Part shown: one piece after another, positions 1-5,882 of the stretch
Layout: the number at the start of each line of letters is the position of its first letter
Numbering within the stretch: position 1 is the stretch's first letter
NCBI GenBank assembly: GCA_902766655.1
Contig: CACXEL010000129.1
Coordinates: 1 to 7,674 of the forward strand
DNA: 7,674 bases
Origin: an uncultured Lachnospiraceae bacterium
Lineage (GTDB): Bacteria > Bacillota > Clostridia > Lachnospirales > Lachnospiraceae
Reading direction: 5' to 3'
Notes under the pieces: model-generated
The model's input: the letters and a program-made list of their open reading frames with translations, nothing else
What the model was told of the DNA's origin: nothing
Database searches by the model: none
Program-made: the position numbers and the translations under genes

Positions 1-1352
1 CCTTCATAGCGGATGAAAACGGCATCTCCCTTCTCGACCTTGTGATGCAGGACCGCATCGAGACAGTCCTCTTCAGAATCGAAGGGACGTGCGCGAAGAA
101 TTGCCCGGAACATTTCCTTCGGGCAGGCTGTATGCTTGATGACAGCTCCTTCCGGAGCCAGATTTCCTTTCAGCACGGCAATGGATCCGTCAGTTCCGAT
201 CGCATGCTCATAAGGGCGGATGATGTCCTGTTTTGTAACGCTGGTTCCATATCTTGCGTTGAAATCCTCCAGCCACTTCTGACACTTTTCGTAAAAACCG
301 TTTGCCTTCAGTTCTTCCAGGTTTTCGCCAAGAGTCTTTCCTGTGACGGTCATTACGTCGAGATGAAGAGAGGACTTGATTTCTTCCATGATTGCGGGCA
401 CGCCGCCGGCATAATAGAAAACCTCTGCAGGCCATCTGCCTGCGGGACGCACATCGAGAAGATAATGGGCTCCCTGATGGAGACGGTCAAAGGTATCGCC
501 GGTGATTTCAATGCCCAGCTCATGGGCGATGGCAGGAAGATGCAGCAAGGTATTCGTAGAGCCGGAGATGGCAGCATGCACCATGATCGCATTTTCAAAG
601 CTCTTCATAGTAAGCAGGGCGGAAGGCTTCATGGTTTCGTCACCTGCAATCGCAACAGCCCTCTGTCCGGAACGGTACGCGTAGTCCAGAAGATCGGGGC
701 TGGTAGCCGGCATCAAAGCGCTTCCCGGAAGAGAGAGTCCCAGAGCCTCTGCCATAATCTGCATGGTAGAAGCGGTTCCGATGAAGGAGCAGGCACCGCA
801 GGAGGGGCAGGCGTTGTGCTTGGCCCAGTTGAGCCTCGCCTCGTCGATCTCGCCGCGCTCGTACTGGGCGGAATACATGCCCAGCTGCTCCAGGGTGAGG
901 AGGTCCGGGCCGGCAGCCATGGTGCCGCCGCAGACCATGAGGGAAGGGATGTTGACCCTGGCCAGCCCCATCAGGTTGCCGGGCATACCCTTGTCGCAAC
1001 TGGACAGGTAAACGCCGCCGTCGAAGGGGGTCGCGCCCGCCTGGATCTCGATCATGTTGGCGATCATTTCCCGGCTGGCCAGGGAGTAGTTGATGCCGTC
1101 CGTGCCCTGACTCTCGCCGTCGCACATGTCCGTGCAGAAGTATCTGGCGCCGTGGCCGCCTTCCTCGGCGACGCCCTGGCGGACGGCTTCCACGAGCTTG
1201 TCGAGGTGGCCGGAGCCGGGATGTGAGTCACCGAAGGTGCTCTCGATGAAGATCTGGGGCTTGGCCAGGTCCTCCACCTGCCAGCCGGTGCCTATGCGGA
1301 GGGGGTCCAGCTCAGGGGCCAGTGTCCTCATTTTCTGACTGATCAGTTCCAT
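1..1352 (-). CDS. IlvD/Edd-family dehydratase, probably a sugar-acid (aldonate) dehydratase; 3' end cut by window edge
   Basis: This is the first 450 codons of an Fe-S dehydratase that runs off the left edge. The frame is open throughout; I translated it across every line and found no frameshift. Seen: CDGE around C77, SCDKG with C119, D120 and K121, and CPSCGACS at 182-189. These match the cluster cysteines and Mg-binding Asp/Lys of dihydroxy-acid, phosphogluconate and sugar-acid dehydratases. ENAIMVHAAISGSTNTLLH (253-271) and AGGVPAIMEE..LDVMTVTGKTL (315-341) are also typical and resemble the YjhG/YagF sugar-acid branch as recalled. The start is ATG at 1350-1352, preceded by AAAGGAAT. Family enzymes are usually 570-655 aa, so roughly 120-200 residues are missing. 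Lying behind a GntP-family permease, it probably converts an imported aldonate to a 2-keto-3-deoxy acid; true IlvD (valine/isoleucine synthesis) is the alternative. Codon use changes sharply near codon 190: third positions are almost all G/C before it and about half after. Confidence 0.88.
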   Translation of the reverse strand, partial: MELISQKMRTLAPELDPLRIGTGWQVEDLAKPQIFIESTFGDSHPGSGHLDKLVEAVRQGVAEEGGHGARYFCTDMCDGESQGTDGINYSLASREMIANMIEIQAGATPFDGGVYLSSCDKGMPGNLMGLARVNIPSLMVCGGTMAAGPDLLTLEQLGMYSAQYERGEIDEARLNWAKHNACPSCGACSFIGTASTMQIMAEALGLSLPGSALMPATSPDLLDYAYRSGQRAVAIAGDETMKPSALLTMKSFENAIMVHAAISGSTNTLLHLPAIAHELGIEITGDTFDRLHQGAHYLLDVRPAGRWPAEVFYYAGGVPAIMEEIKSSLHLDVMTVTGKTLGENLEELKANGFYEKCQKWLEDFNARYGTSVTKQDIIRPYEHAIGTDGSIAVLKGNLAPEGAVIKHTACPKEMFRAILRARPFDSEEDCLDAVLHHKVEKGDAVFIRYE

Positions 1353-1475
1353 ATATCTATTCCTTTCCGCCTGTATTCCGGTTTCACATGTCATCATCTG
1401 TTACGGATGTGCAGCCCCTTCCCCGGGAAGGGACTGCAGTTCTTCTTAATATATATTGTACAGTATTTTTCTCTG
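1353..1475 (-). other. Intergenic gap between permease and dehydratase, with a strong hairpin at 1410-1438
   Basis: The 123-nt gap holds an inverted repeat at 1410-1438: arms of 13 bp (GCAGTCCCTTCC against GGAAGGGGCTGC plus an outer A-T pair, read on the minus strand) around a 3-nt loop. Its one non-Watson-Crick pair is G-U in a minus-strand transcript but C-A in a plus-strand one, which favours function in the permease-dehydratase mRNA. No T-run follows on the minus strand, so it does not look like an intrinsic terminator. A stabilising 3' stem for the permease message, or an expression-dividing element within the operon, fits better. An AT-rich island at 1447-1470 contains TACAAT/TATATT-like hexamers (minus strand) that could be a weak internal promoter, but I found no good -35 at proper spacing. 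Confidence 0.55.
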
Positions 1476-2831
1476 TCATCCAACAAAGAAGCTGATGATC
1501 AGGGCGACCAGGAAGCCGGTGCCGCCGACCAGGGTCTCCATGATGGTCCAGGTCTTGAGGGTCGTCTTCTCGTCGAGACCGATCAGGGACTTGACCAGCC
1601 AGAAGCCGGAGTCGTTGAAATGAGAGCAGACCGTAGCGCCGCCGGCGACAGCGGCCGTGGTGCAGGCAAGGTACAGCGGGGACAGGCCGGAAATACCCGG
1701 CAGGGCTGCGATGATGCCGGCCGCCATGGTCATGGCGACTGTGGCGGAGCCGACGCAGATGCGGACCAGGGCAGCGACCACAAAGGCTACGACCACGATA
1801 GGCAGATTGGCGGAGCCGACGGCGTTGCCGATGACATCGCCGATGCCGGAGTACTGAAGCATGTAGCGGAGCACGCCGCCGCAGGCAGTGACCAGAAGAA
1901 TGAGGCCTGTGGGCTCAAGGGACTTGGTCATGACCTTCTCAAGCTCCTTCAGAGTGTATCCGTGTCTGGTGCCCAGAAGATACATGGCGACGACCGTGGC
2001 AATGAGAAGGGCCAGGAAAGGCTCGCCGAGGAAGCCGATGATCGGGGCGATGAAGGATTCGGGGGCGACCACGCCGACGATGGAGTCAAGAATGATGAGG
2101 ATCAGGGGAATCAGGATGATGCCGACGATGGTGCCAAAGCTGGGCAGCTTGGATTCATCAATGTCAGGCTGGTTCTGGACATGCTCCGGAACATCAATCA
2201 TGTACTTGTTGCCGCAGATCTTACCCCAGATGGGGCCGGCCACGATCATGGCGCAGGCGCCGCAGAAGATACCGATCAGGATGACCCAGCCGAGATCCAC
2301 ACCCAGCATGGTCGCTACCAGGACAGGGCCTGGTGTGGGCGGAATGAAGGCGTGACCGACGGCAAGACCGGCCAGAAGCGGAATGACGTAGAAGAGGGAA
2401 GACCTCTTTGTTCTCTTGGCCAGGGAGAAGGCGAGCGGGATCAGGATGATGAGGCCGGCGTCGAAGAAGACCGGCATGGCGATGACGAGGCCGGTGATGC
2501 CCAGCGCCCAGGCAGCCTTCTCGTCGCCGAAGCGGTTGACCATAGTGACCGCCAGGGACTGGGCGCCGCCCGAAGTCTCCAGGATGGCGCCGAACATGGA
2601 GCCGAGTCCGACCAGGAGGGCGATACCCTTCAATGTGTTGCCGATACCGTCATTGACGGCAGTCACGACCTGTGTGAGCGGCATACCCGCCACGATACCG
2701 ATTGTGATCGCGCCGATCAGGATGGATATCATCGCGTGTACATTGAACTTGATGATCAGGACCAGAAGGACCACAAGTCCGATGATGGCTGCCAGAATCA
2801 ATCTGGTTGGGTTTAAAGCGACCTCTGTCAT
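1476..2831 (-). CDS. GntP-family gluconate/sugar-acid permease
   Basis: A 451-residue integral membrane protein, full length for the GntP family (about 440-455 aa), likely a proton symporter for gluconate or a related aldonate. Hydrophobic segments run through the whole chain, with one polar central stretch (about 207-231). Family motifs seen: GSMFGAILETSGGAQSLA (77-94), AMPVFFDAGLIILIPLAF (118-135), GHAFIPPTPGP (159-169) and VCSHFNDSGFWLVK (401-414). The start is well fixed: ATG at 2829-2831 follows AGGAGG (plus-strand 2837-2842) by 5 nt. The gene follows its own strong promoter and paired operator-like sites and precedes an IlvD/Edd-type dehydratase by 123 nt. That pairing of uptake and dehydration resembles E. 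coli yjhF-yjhG. The exact substrate cannot be read from sequence; gluconate, galactonate, xylonate and other sugar acids are all possible. Confidence 0.93.
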   Translation of the reverse strand: MTEVALNPTRLILAAIIGLVVLLVLIIKFNVHAMISILIGAITIGIVAGMPLTQVVTAVNDGIGNTLKGIALLVGLGSMFGAILETSGGAQSLAVTMVNRFGDEKAAWALGITGLVIAMPVFFDAGLIILIPLAFSLAKRTKRSSLFYVIPLLAGLAVGHAFIPPTPGPVLVATMLGVDLGWVILIGIFCGACAMIVAGPIWGKICGNKYMIDVPEHVQNQPDIDESKLPSFGTIVGIILIPLILIILDSIVGVVAPESFIAPIIGFLGEPFLALLIATVVAMYLLGTRHGYTLKELEKVMTKSLEPTGLILLVTACGGVLRYMLQYSGIGDVIGNAVGSANLPIVVVAFVVAALVRICVGSATVAMTMAAGIIAALPGISGLSPLYLACTTAAVAGGATVCSHFNDSGFWLVKSLIGLDEKTTLKTWTIMETLVGGTGFLVALIISFFVG

Positions 2832-2836
2832 GTTAA

Positions 2837-2842
2837 CCTCCT
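2837..2842 (-). promoter_or_regulatory. Ribosome binding site of the GntP-family permease
   Basis: A perfect AGGAGG (minus strand) lies 5 nt before the ATG at 2829-2831 and fixes that start. A small perfect hairpin, CCGGC/GCCGG with a 5-nt loop (2848-2862), sits just upstream in the leader and leaves the site itself unpaired. Confidence 0.85.
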
Positions 2843-2931
2843 ATTCTCCGGCTTTGTGCCGGCTCCGTGTGACAGATGACTTTTGTCTGACCTGTTGTCT
2901 CATCTCTCCCCTGTTTTTGTCTACTTCGTCA

Positions 2932-2998
2932 GACATCTGATGTATCTTGTGATTACACTATACAGCATGGCCTTATTTTCGTCAATACATCAGATGTC
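2932..2998. promoter_or_regulatory. Pair of operator-like palindromes flanking the permease promoter
   Basis: The 14-mer ATACATCAGATGTC occurs at 2985-2998 on the plus strand and, identically, at 2932-2945 on the minus strand. The core of each copy is itself a perfect 5-1-5 palindrome (ACATC-W-GATGT, at 2987-2997 and 2933-2943). Centres are 54 bp apart, about five helical turns. One copy abuts the upstream edge of the -35 hexamer; the other lies at about +13 relative to the predicted start. Short palindromes with a 1-bp centre are usual for dimeric FadR-subfamily GntR regulators, and such a gene lies immediately upstream, so it is the probable binder. That assignment is inference. DNA looping between the sites, or simple blocking of polymerase, would both fit. 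Confidence 0.75.
2957..2985 (-). promoter_or_regulatory. Sigma-70/A-type promoter for the permease-dehydratase operon
   Basis: On the minus strand, TTGACG (-35, plus coordinates 2980-2985) and TATAGT (-10, 2957-2962) are separated by exactly 17 bp; each hexamer matches 5 of 6 consensus positions. The predicted start is near 2950, giving a leader of about 119 nt before the permease ATG. The promoter lies downstream of the regulator's terminator, so the permease operon is transcribed independently of the regulator. Operator-like palindromes sit on both sides. Confidence 0.82.
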
Positions 2999-3023
2999 GC
3001 AAGCATATTTTTCTACCGGTTGC

Positions 3024-3066
3024 ACAAAAAAAGAACTGCCGTTTTATGCATATCGGCAATTCTTTT
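3024..3066 (-). terminator. Rho-independent terminator of the GntR-family regulator
   Basis: Read on the minus strand, a 13-bp stem (AAAAGAATTGCCG paired with CGGCAGTTCTTTT, one G-U wobble) with a 12-nt loop is followed by a continuous T run (A run 3026-3032 on plus). It begins about 30 nt after the regulator stop codon. The far arm also carries a T-rich edge on the plus strand, so some two-way activity is conceivable, but the wobble pair and longer T run favour the minus strand. Confidence 0.85.
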
Positions 3067-3096
3067 ATGCTTTTCGCTGTAAAGCGCCCAATGTCG

Positions 3097-3804
3097 TCAG
3101 ATGTTTTCTCTTTCCTTCAGAAGCGCCAGGATTTTCTGCCTGTTGTAATTGAGGTGCATGATCATGGCGTAGCGGGCGCCGTTCGGATCGTTGTTCGTGA
3201 TGGCGTCAGAGATGGCCCTGTGCGTCTCGATGGTCTCCCGTATGAGGGCCCTGTCGGTCAGCTCGCCGAATGCCACGACCGCCTTGGCAATGAGGGGGAT
3301 CAGGGTCTCCACCACATGGTTGCCGCTGGTCTTGGCTATATACTCGTGGAAGGCCACGTCCTTCTCCAGATGATTCTCCCCTTTCAGGCAAAGCGCCTCC
3401 ACCGCATCGCAAAGCTCCCGGATCATCCTCTTGTCCTCAGCTGTAGCCAGTGCAGCCGCCTTGGCCGCAATCTCCGGCTCCAGCATGAGGCGGACCTCCA
3501 GAAGGTCCAACGTCTGCTTGTACTGGTCCTTGGCCCGGGAGAGCCCCAGCGGATCCTCCTCCTGCCGCCTTGTGCTGATCACGTAGGTGCCCGAGCCTCT
3601 CCGCACCTCCAGGACTCCTGCCGTTACCAGGCCCTTGACCGCCTCCCGCACAGTGCTTCGGCCGACGCCGAAGAGCCTGGCGAGCTCATACTCGTTGGGA
3701 ATCTTCTCTCCCACCGCGACCGGATTCTCGACAATGTATTTCAGGAGCTCCTCCTCCACCTGCGGTGCCAGAAGTTTGTTTCCGATCTGCTCGCACTGGT
3801 ACAT
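3097..3804 (-). CDS. GntR-family transcriptional regulator, FadR subfamily (FCD domain)
   Basis: A 235-residue DNA-binding regulator, normal length for the FadR subfamily. The N-terminal winged helix-turn-helix spans about 12-78: GEKIPNEYELARLFGVGRSTVREAVKGL is followed by the wing, VLEVRRGSGTYV. An all-helical FCD effector domain fills about 95-230. It carries the D-x3-H pair D149/H153 with H195 and H217, the usual metal-site residues of FCD regulators, whose ligands are often organic or sugar acids. I chose ATG at 3802-3804 because GAGGTG lies 5 nt upstream and the protein then begins as the family does. An in-frame ATG at 3880-3882 would add 26 unrelated residues and has no ribosome binding site. 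The gene lies between two terminators, with its own promoter, and very likely controls the adjacent permease-dehydratase operon and itself. Repressor relieved by a sugar acid is the family's common mode, here inferred. Confidence 0.92.
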   Translation of the reverse strand: MYQCEQIGNKLLAPQVEEELLKYIVENPVAVGEKIPNEYELARLFGVGRSTVREAVKGLVTAGVLEVRRGSGTYVISTRRQEEDPLGLSRAKDQYKQTLDLLEVRLMLEPEIAAKAAALATAEDKRMIRELCDAVEALCLKGENHLEKDVAFHEYIAKTSGNHVVETLIPLIAKAVVAFGELTDRALIRETIETHRAISDAITNNDPNGARYAMIMHLNYNRQKILALLKERENI

Positions 3805-4020
3805 ACTCTCACCTCTTATCGGCCGTAAATCGCCGCCGGGATGCGGCAGCCGACCTGTAATAATATTCGCGGACAAGGGCATTCTCTGTGTGCCCCGTTC
3901 CTATTCTGAAGCTGAAAAATGAATACCTGGCCATTCTCAAAAGGTCTGACCGGTTCCCCTTTCGAGCACCCTCCGGCCATACAGTCATCGTCATAATATG
4001 TATTTTTCAGCAAATGGTCT
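3805..4020 (-). other. Long 5' leader of the GntR-family regulator gene, no assured gene
   Basis: This holds the regulator's predicted leader of about 215 nt. Two overlapping small frames are open on the minus strand. One ends with TAA at 3816-3818, next to the regulator's Shine-Dalgarno; it encodes 54 residues from ATG 3980, or 65 from TTG 4013, and is Cys-containing (CPCP, GGC and VGC). The other ends with TGA at 3809-3811, 61 residues from ATG 3994. Neither has a visible ribosome binding site and I recognise neither product. Their stops beside the regulator start would suit translational coupling, but chance is the simpler reading. I see no riboswitch I can name. Confidence 0.35.
3810..3816 (-). 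promoter_or_regulatory. Ribosome binding site that decides the regulator start
   Basis: AGAGGTG on the minus strand lies 5 nt before ATG 3802-3804. The upstream in-frame ATG at 3880-3882 is preceded by a sequence without a purine-rich core, so the shorter 235-residue protein is preferred. Confidence 0.75.
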
Positions 4021-4055
4021 GATGTTATTGTAGCATAACAGGGCGTAAGGGTAAA
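4018..4055 (-). promoter_or_regulatory. Candidate promoter of the GntR-family regulator with operator half-site
   Basis: On the minus strand, TTTACC (-35, 4050-4055) and TACAAT (-10, 4027-4032) are exactly 17 bp apart, matching 4 and 5 of 6 consensus positions. Transcription would start near 4020. ACATCAGA (4018-4025), the left eight bases of the operator-like palindrome found at the permease promoter, lies between the -10 and the start; the other half is degenerate (8 of 11 positions match overall). This suggests weak autoregulation. The remaining 4056-4150, up to the preceding terminator, shows no gene. Confidence 0.6.
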
Positions 4056-4150
4056 CGAATAATATCGTCATACATACTTTTCCGCTGCACCTTTCGGCGT
4101 TTGTGATGCGGCCGGCAATTATGCAATCCCGACGCGCCGCTCTCCACAAG

Positions 4151-4172
4151 AAAAAGGCCCCTTGCGGGGCCT
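4151..4172 (-). terminator. Rho-independent terminator of the trehalose operon
   Basis: On the minus strand GGCCCC-GCAA-GGGGCC, with one further A-T pair and a stable tetraloop, is followed by TTTTTCTT. It begins about 30 nt after the hydrolase stop codon. A second small hairpin (TTCCC/GGGAA, 4176-4191) lies between the stop and this terminator. Confidence 0.92.
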
Positions 4173-4201
4173 CATTTCCCATTTGAGGGAAGGGAATGCG
4201 A

Positions 4202-5866
4202 TCAATCAGCGAGGACAGCGATGCCTTCGTAGGGACGGACGACCAGGTAATCGGCCGCATCCTGCGCAAAATCGGGTGCGTCCGGATCGGCGGAGACCAG
4301 AATGCGGCCTCCCCGAAGGGCCTCGCACAGGGCCGGGGCACTGATCTTCTCGGACCTGCCGCTGAAGCTGCAAAGAACCGTCAGCGTCTCTCCGCCCAGC
4401 TTTCTCTCGTAGGCGATCAGCTTTTCATTGCCTGTGTCAAGGAAACGGATGCCGCCCTCGGCGATGATGTCCATCTCCTTGCGGAGCGCGACCAGCTTCC
4501 TGTAGAAATTCAGGATGGATTCCGGATCGTCCTCCTCGGTGGCTGCATTTACCACGTCGTAATTGTCCGGGATGCCGAGCCAGGGAGTGCCGGTGGTGAA
4601 GCCGGCGTTGGGTCCAGCCGTCCACTGCATGGGCGTACGACCATTGTCCCGGGACCGCTCGGAAACGATGTGGATGGCCTCCTCCGGAGTCAGGCCCTTG
4701 TCCAGCAGGATCCTGTAATAGTTGGTGCTCTCCACGTCGCGGTAGAGGTCGATGCTCTTGAAGCCGGCATTCATCATGCCGATCTCCTCCCCCTGGTAGA
4801 TGTAGGGGGTGCCGCGCATGAGGTGAATGAACATGCCCAGCATGCGGGCTGACCTGAGCCAGTGGATGCCATCGTCGCCGAACCTTGAGACAGCCCTGGG
4901 CTGGTCGTGGTTGCACCAGAAGAGGGCGTTCCAGCCGCCATTGTCCTGCATGCCCACCTGCCAGGTCTCAAAGAGCTCCCTGAGCTTAGCCAGATCGGGG
5001 CTCTTGAGGGCCCACTTGTCACCCTTGTCGTAATCCACCTTGAGATGGTGGAAGCTGAAGCACATGGAGAGCTCCCTGCGCTCGGGTGCTGTGTAGCGGA
5101 TGCAGTTGTCGAGGGAGGTGGAGGACATTTCGCCCACCGTGACCATCTGGTCGATCCCGGTATCGGTCACCAGCTCGTGGATGAACTCGTGCACGTGGCG
5201 GCCGTCCGTGTAGAAGCGCCTCCCGTCTCCCGCCGTGTCGTCGACGAACTCCGCCGGCTTGGAGATGAGGTTCACGACGTCGAAGCGGAAGCCGCTCACG
5301 CCGGCCTCCTTCCAGAAGCGGATCACATTTTTCAGCTCCTCCCGGACCTTGGGGTTCTCCCAGTTGAGATCCGCCTGGCTGACGTCAAAGAGGTGAAGGT
5401 ACCACTTGCCGAGGGAAGGCACATACTCCCATGCGTTGCCGCCGAACTTGGATTCCCAGTTGGTCGGAGCGTGGCCGTCCACGCCGTCCCGGAAGATATA
5501 GTAGTCCATATACTCCGGGTCGCCGGTCATAGCCTTCCGGAACCACTCGTGGTCCGTAGAGGTGTGATTGAAGACCATATCAAACATGAAGCCGATTCCG
5601 AGCTCTCCGCCCTCCCTGAGGAGAGCCTTTGCATCCTCCAGCGTCCCGAACATGGGGTTGACGGAATAATAGTCCGCCACGTCATACCCGTTGTCGTTCA
5701 TGGGTGAAAGGAAGAAGGGGGTGATCCAGATGTAATCGATCCCCAGGCTCTTCAGGTAAGGCAGCCGGGACCGGATGCCGTTCAGGTCTCCGATCCCGTC
5801 GCCGTTGGAATCGCAGAAGGATTTGATATAGATCTGATATACGGTGCTATGTCTGAAATCCTTCAT
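4202..5866 (-). CDS. treC: Trehalose-6-phosphate hydrolase (alpha,alpha-phosphotrehalase, GH13)
   Basis: A 554-residue cytoplasmic glycosidase that hydrolyses trehalose 6-phosphate to glucose and glucose 6-phosphate; length agrees with E. coli TreC (551). GH13 regions in order: Ca-binding-type loop DSNGDGIGD (19-27), DMVFNH (96-101), QADLN (164-168), GFRFDVVNL with nucleophile D196, VGEMSS with acid/base E246, and NHDQPR with D321. Stretches shared with TreC as recalled, such as GDGRRFYTDG (213-222), FHHLKVDY (272-279) and NALFWCNHDQPR (313-324), separate it from oligo-1,6-glucosidases. A C-terminal beta domain follows (about 475-554). I start at ATG 5864-5866 because AGGGAGA lies 5 nt upstream; an upstream in-frame ATG would add 33 residues overlapping the permease. 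The gene begins 16 nt after the permease stop, so both share one message, and a terminator follows. Codon use is strongly G/C-ending, like the permease. Confidence 0.96.
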   Translation of the reverse strand: MKDFRHSTVYQIYIKSFCDSNGDGIGDLNGIRSRLPYLKSLGIDYIWITPFFLSPMNDNGYDVADYYSVNPMFGTLEDAKALLREGGELGIGFMFDMVFNHTSTDHEWFRKAMTGDPEYMDYYIFRDGVDGHAPTNWESKFGGNAWEYVPSLGKWYLHLFDVSQADLNWENPKVREELKNVIRFWKEAGVSGFRFDVVNLISKPAEFVDDTAGDGRRFYTDGRHVHEFIHELVTDTGIDQMVTVGEMSSTSLDNCIRYTAPERRELSMCFSFHHLKVDYDKGDKWALKSPDLAKLRELFETWQVGMQDNGGWNALFWCNHDQPRAVSRFGDDGIHWLRSARMLGMFIHLMRGTPYIYQGEEIGMMNAGFKSIDLYRDVESTNYYRILLDKGLTPEEAIHIVSERSRDNGRTPMQWTAGPNAGFTTGTPWLGIPDNYDVVNAATEEDDPESILNFYRKLVALRKEMDIIAEGGIRFLDTGNEKLIAYERKLGGETLTVLCSFSGRSEKISAPALCEALRGGRILVSADPDAPDFAQDAADYLVVRPYEGIAVLAD

Positions 5867-5871
5867 AGTAG

Positions 5872-5878
5872 TCTCCCT
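5872..5878 (-). promoter_or_regulatory. treC: Ribosome binding site that decides the treC start
   Basis: AGGGAGA on the minus strand sits 5 nt before ATG 5864-5866, inside the 16-nt gap after the permease stop codon. It supports the 554-residue protein over the longer form that would begin inside the permease gene. Confidence 0.8.
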
Positions 5879-5882
5879 GTTC

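Noticed and set aside
1394..1404. Possible operator copy upstream of the dehydratase gene
   Set aside because: Only 7 of 11 core positions match and the palindrome is lost; compatible with chance.
1407..2816. A 469-codon open frame on the plus strand covering nearly the whole permease gene
   Set aside because: It is antisense to a confident GntP-family gene and its product is Asp/Gly/Gln-rich with no recognisable domain. Such shadows are expected opposite GC-ending codons. The same applies to long plus-strand frames at 42-1226, 3046-3828, 4196-4852, 4907-5707 and 5844-6929.
2871..2935. Inverted pair GTCTGAC/GTCAGAC in the permease leader (2885-2891 and 2929-2935) as an RNA switch
   Set aside because: The stem is only 7 bp with a loop of about 37 nt and no terminator or anti-terminator partner; one arm overlaps the operator-like site, so it has no independent support.
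3071..3096. Catabolite-responsive element (cre-like) near TGTAAAGCG
   Set aside because: The central CG and flanking positions do not fit the cre consensus in either orientation.
3805..3882. N-terminal extension of the GntR-family regulator from ATG 3880-3882
   Set aside because: There is no ribosome binding site before it, the added 26 residues do not resemble the family, and the inner ATG at 3802-3804 has a well-placed GAGGTG.
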